Below are positions 61,642 through 64,000 of a DNA stretch of 64,000 nucleotides, piece after piece. The stretch spans positions 248,001-312,000 of the forward strand of contig CAWHKW010000022.1 in NCBI GenBank assembly GCA_963829995.1. Direction: 5' to 3'. Numbering within the stretch: position 1 is the stretch's first letter; the number at the start of each line of letters is the position of its first letter. Origin of the DNA: JACCZX01 sp963829995 (GTDB lineage: Bacteria > Pseudomonadota > Gammaproteobacteria > Burkholderiales > Burkholderiaceae_F). A program made the position numbers and the translations under genes. The notes below the pieces were generated by a model, which made no database searches, was not told the origin of the DNA, and was given only the letters and a program-made list of their open reading frames with translations.

Positions 61642-61947
61642 TCACCGGCGCCGCGCGTCCGCCTTGGCCTTGGTAGCCTCGGCGGCAGCAGCATTGACCG
61701 CTTCGGTTTTTGCCGCAAACTTCTGACGGAATTTTTCGACCCGGCCGGCCTCGACGATGCGAGTTTGTGCGCCGGTGTAAAACGGGTGCGATTCGGACGA
61801 CGTGTCCAATTTGAACAACGGATATGTCTTGCCGTCGATCTCGATCGTCTCGCGCGACTGCAGAGTGGACCGCGTAATGAACTTGAACTCGTTCTGCATG
61901 TCCTGGAAAACGACTTCGCGGTACTCGGGGTGGATGCCTTGTTTCAT
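61642..61947 (-). CDS. rpmE2: 50S ribosomal protein L31 type B
   Basis: 101 residues starting MKQGIHPEYREVVFQDM, the typical L31 type B beginning, with F-I-T-R-S-T, YPLFKLDTSSESHPFYTGAQ and V-E-K-F-R-Q-K-F. The zinc CxxC of type A L31 is absent, so it works without zinc. The tail (KTEAVNAAAAEATKAKADARRR region) adds about 15-20 Ala/Lys residues compared with usual type B proteins. It lies downstream of rho, the common rho-rpmE order. Confidence 0.93.
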   Translation of the reverse strand: MKQGIHPEYREVVFQDMQNEFKFITRSTLQSRETIEIDGKTYPLFKLDTSSESHPFYTGAQTRIVEAGRVEKFRQKFAAKTEAVNAAAAEATKAKADARRR

Positions 61948-62089
61948 GTTCTGACTAATCCTTTTCTAGCTCACACGCTAGCTCACATGTGGCCGCCAGT
62001 CGCCGCGCTTAGGCTCGACCACGTGCCAGGATTTGGAAGGGGCGGATTATCCGGGTTTTGGGTGGGGCGAGCAAGCAGAACAACGTCCG

Positions 62090-63353
62090 CTAACCCCCTC
62101 TACGCATCATGTCGAAGAACTCGGCGTTGTTCTTCGTCGCCTTCATCTTGTCGAGCAAAAACTCCATCGCCTCGATCTCGTCCATTCCGTACAGCAGCTT
62201 GCGCAGGATCCAGACCTTCTGCAGGATCTCGGGCTTCAGCAGCAGCTCCTCCTTGCGGGTGCCCGAGCGGTTGACGTTGAGCGCGGGATAAACGCGCTTC
62301 TCGGCCAGCCGGCGCTCCATATGAATCTCCATATTGCCGGTGCCCTTGAACTCCTCGTAGATCACGTCGTCCATGCGTGAGCCGGTATCGATCAATGCGG
62401 TGGCGATGATCGTCAGCGAACCGCCTTCTTCGATGTTGCGCGCGGCACCAAAAAACCGTTTCGGCCGCTGCAGCGCGTTGGCGTCGACGCCGCCGGTCAA
62501 CACCTTGCCCGACGCCGGGATCACCGTGTTGTAGGCGCGTGCCAGGCGCGTGATCGAGTCAAGCAGGATCACCACATCCTTCTTGCTTTCCGCGAGGCGC
62601 TTGGCCTTCTCGATCACCATTTCGGCGACCTGAACGTGGCGCGTTGCCGGCTCGTCGAACGTCGAAGCAACGACTTCGCCTTTCACCGAGCGCTGCATCT
62701 CGGTCACTTCCTCCGGCCGCTCGTCGATCAGCAAGACGATCAGCACGATCTCCGGATAATTGGCGGCGATCGCGTGCGCCATGTGCTGCATCAACACCGT
62801 CTTGCCGGATTTCGGGACTGGATACCAGCAAGCCGCGTTGTCCCTTGCCGATCGGCGCGATCAGATCGACCAATCGGCCGGTCATGTTCTCGTCGCCCTT
62901 CATGTCGCGCTCGAGAATCAGCGGCTCGTCGGGAAACAGCGGCGTCAGGTTTTCGAACAGGATGCGATGCTTGGTCGAATCGGGTGCCTGGTCGTTGACC
63001 TTGTCGACCTTGACCAGCGCGAAGTAGCGTTCGCCGTCCTTCGGCGTTCTGACTTCGCCCTCGATCGAATCGCCGGTGTGCAGGTTGAAGCGCCGGATTT
63101 GCGAAGGCGAGATATAGATATCGTCGGTGCTCGCCAGGTACGAAGTCTCGGGTGAGCGCAGAAAACCAAATCCGTCCGGCAGTACTTCGAGCGTGCCGTC
63201 GCCAAAAATTTGCTCGCCTCCCTTCGCGCGCTTTTTCAGGATCGCAAACATCAACTCCTGTTTGCGCATCCGGTTGGCGTTGTCGATCTCGAGGCCGATC
63301 GCCATTTCGAGCAATTGTGAAACGTGCAGTGCTTTTAATTCTGATAAGTGCAT
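62090..63353 (-). CDS. rho: Transcription termination factor Rho (one frameshift at the P-loop)
   Basis: A 420-residue RNA-dependent helicase/ATPase. The N-terminal part (MHLSELKALHVSQLLEMA) and RNA-binding CSD are intact. The frame breaks exactly in Walker A: a CCC run (62814-62816 on the forward strand) must lose one base to read V-S-S-P-K-S-G-K-T-V-L-M-Q-H. The rest has Walker B VLIVLLIDERPEEV, the Q-loop region, the R-loop, and ends MKATKNNAEFFDMMRRGG. Rho is essential in most proteobacteria, and the indel is in a homopolymer, so this is almost surely a sequence error. trxA lies 85 bp upstream and rpmE2 is downstream. Confidence 0.95.
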
Positions 63354-63438
63354 AGAGTCGCTAGGGAAGAAGTGGGGCGTTGGGAGCGCGCCCGCGGGGA
63401 AGGCGGTGGATCGATCGTCGATCCACCGGACTGATGGG

Positions 63439-63762
63439 TTAAAGGTTGCTGTCGATGAAAGCCGTCAGTTGGGATTTGGATAACGCGCCGACCTTGGTGC
63501 CGACCACCGCGCCGTCTTTGAACATCATCAGTGTCGGAATCCCGCGGATGCCGTATTTGGCCGGCGTTGTCTGATTTTCATCGACGTTTAACTTGGCCAC
63601 GGTGATCTTGCCCTGATACTCCTTGGACACTTCGTCCAGGATCGGCGCAATCATGCGGCACGGGCCGCACCACTCGGCCCAGTAGTCGACCAGCACCGGG
63701 CTCGCAGACTTCAAAACGTCGGCCTCGAACGCGGAGTCGCTGGTGTATTTGATGTCACTCAT
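63439..63762 (-). CDS. trxA: Thioredoxin 1
   Basis: 107 residues, a single thioredoxin fold with active site WAEWCGPCRMIAP, the cis-Pro in RGIPTLMMFKDG and a buried Asp in VLVDYWAEW. It keeps cytoplasmic thiols reduced with thioredoxin reductase and feeds ribonucleotide reductase and PAPS reductase. GAGAGGAC precedes the ATG at 63762. It is the first gene of trxA-rho-rpmE2 on the reverse strand. Confidence 0.96.
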   Translation of the reverse strand: MSDIKYTSDSAFEADVLKSASPVLVDYWAEWCGPCRMIAPILDEVSKEYQGKITVAKLNVDENQTTPAKYGIRGIPTLMMFKDGAVVGTKVGALSKSQLTAFIDSNL

Positions 63763-64000
63763 TTGAGTCCTCTCGCTTGCGGGCGCTTACAGCGGCGCGC
63801 GGCATCAGGAAGAAAGGGAACTGAATTAAGGGGATTTGGCGGCGCTAGACCGGATTGCAAGACTGAAAAGTTGGCTAGTCAGGGATTGCAACGCGGCGCG
63901 CTTTCGCAGTCATGGTATCACTTCCGCTGCGCTTGTGAAGCCTGCCAGCCTGTTTAGCCTACCCGCGTTTAGCCTAACTACCTTGCCGCTTTTCCCTCGA

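Noticed and set aside
60751..62274. 507-codon forward frame across the glycosyltransferase and rpmE2
   Set aside because: Runs antisense through two well-supported genes and a terminator; Arg/Gln-rich without domains.

Overview
This window is high-GC chromosomal DNA of a betaproteobacterium, probably of the Burkholderiales. The evidence is gene order plus protein character: rpsU-yqeY-dnaG-rpoD, gyrA-pheA-hisC-tyrA ... aroA-cmk-rpsA-ihfB-lapA-lapB-cysM, ubiG-gph, trxA-rho-rpmE, and a PEP-CTERM protein. I cannot name a genus. Most of it is core chromosome; I see no prophage, insertion sequence, rRNA operon or CRISPR array.

Layout. 0-9.4 kb: the end of ispH, a chalcone-isomerase-like secreted protein, ogt, xerD, plsY, tsaD (reverse), then the macromolecular-synthesis operon rpsU-yqeY-dnaG-rpoD. 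9.4-11 kb: a CAU-anticodon tRNA with an exact 38-bp copy of its 3' half 120 bp downstream, then a RhlE-type helicase. 11-17 kb: a hydrolase, a ferritin-like diiron protein, a DUF1127 protein, and a two-component pair (OmpR-type regulator and a triple-PAS hybrid kinase). 17-24.6 kb: a catabolic island with a divergent SDR, a Tat-exported branched-chain-type binding protein, LivH, a LivM-LivG-LivF triple fusion, a hydroxyacyl-CoA/carnitine-type dehydrogenase and a BKACE beta-keto acid cleavage enzyme. 24.4-29.4 kb: metY, a CoA-binding protein, a CHRD/PEP-CTERM protein, a divergent pyrophosphatase and a broken vWA lipoprotein gene. 29.8-34 kb, all reverse: tmRNA, gph, ubiG, an OmpA-like lipid-barrel partner, and an amidohydrolase (mtaD type).

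34-54.9 kb is the gyrA/aromatic amino acid/rpsA supercluster. It is interrupted between tyrA and aroA by a complete minor-pilin operon (fimT-pilV-pilW-pilX-pilY1-pilE). PilY1 is very large and carries two adjacent cysteine-bearing tandem repeat arrays. 54.9-63.8 kb holds fumarase, yqhA, htpX, a MATE exporter, an ArnT-like glycosyltransferase, rpmE2, rho and trxA.

Many genes are tightly coupled by 4-bp ATGA/GTGA overlaps. A strong caveat applies: about 19 single-base indels break otherwise well-conserved genes (the vWA lipoprotein, ubiG, gyrA, tyrA, pilX, pilY1, aroA, rho). All are downstream of about 28.7 kb, and several lie in short homopolymers. Because gyrA, rho and aroA are normally indispensable and the reading resumes perfectly after each break, consensus sequence error is the likeliest cause. 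The strongest novelty candidates are the PilY1 repeat arrays, the transporter-dehydrogenase-BKACE island with its fused transporter subunit, the tRNA 3'-half duplication, and Gln83 in GyrA.
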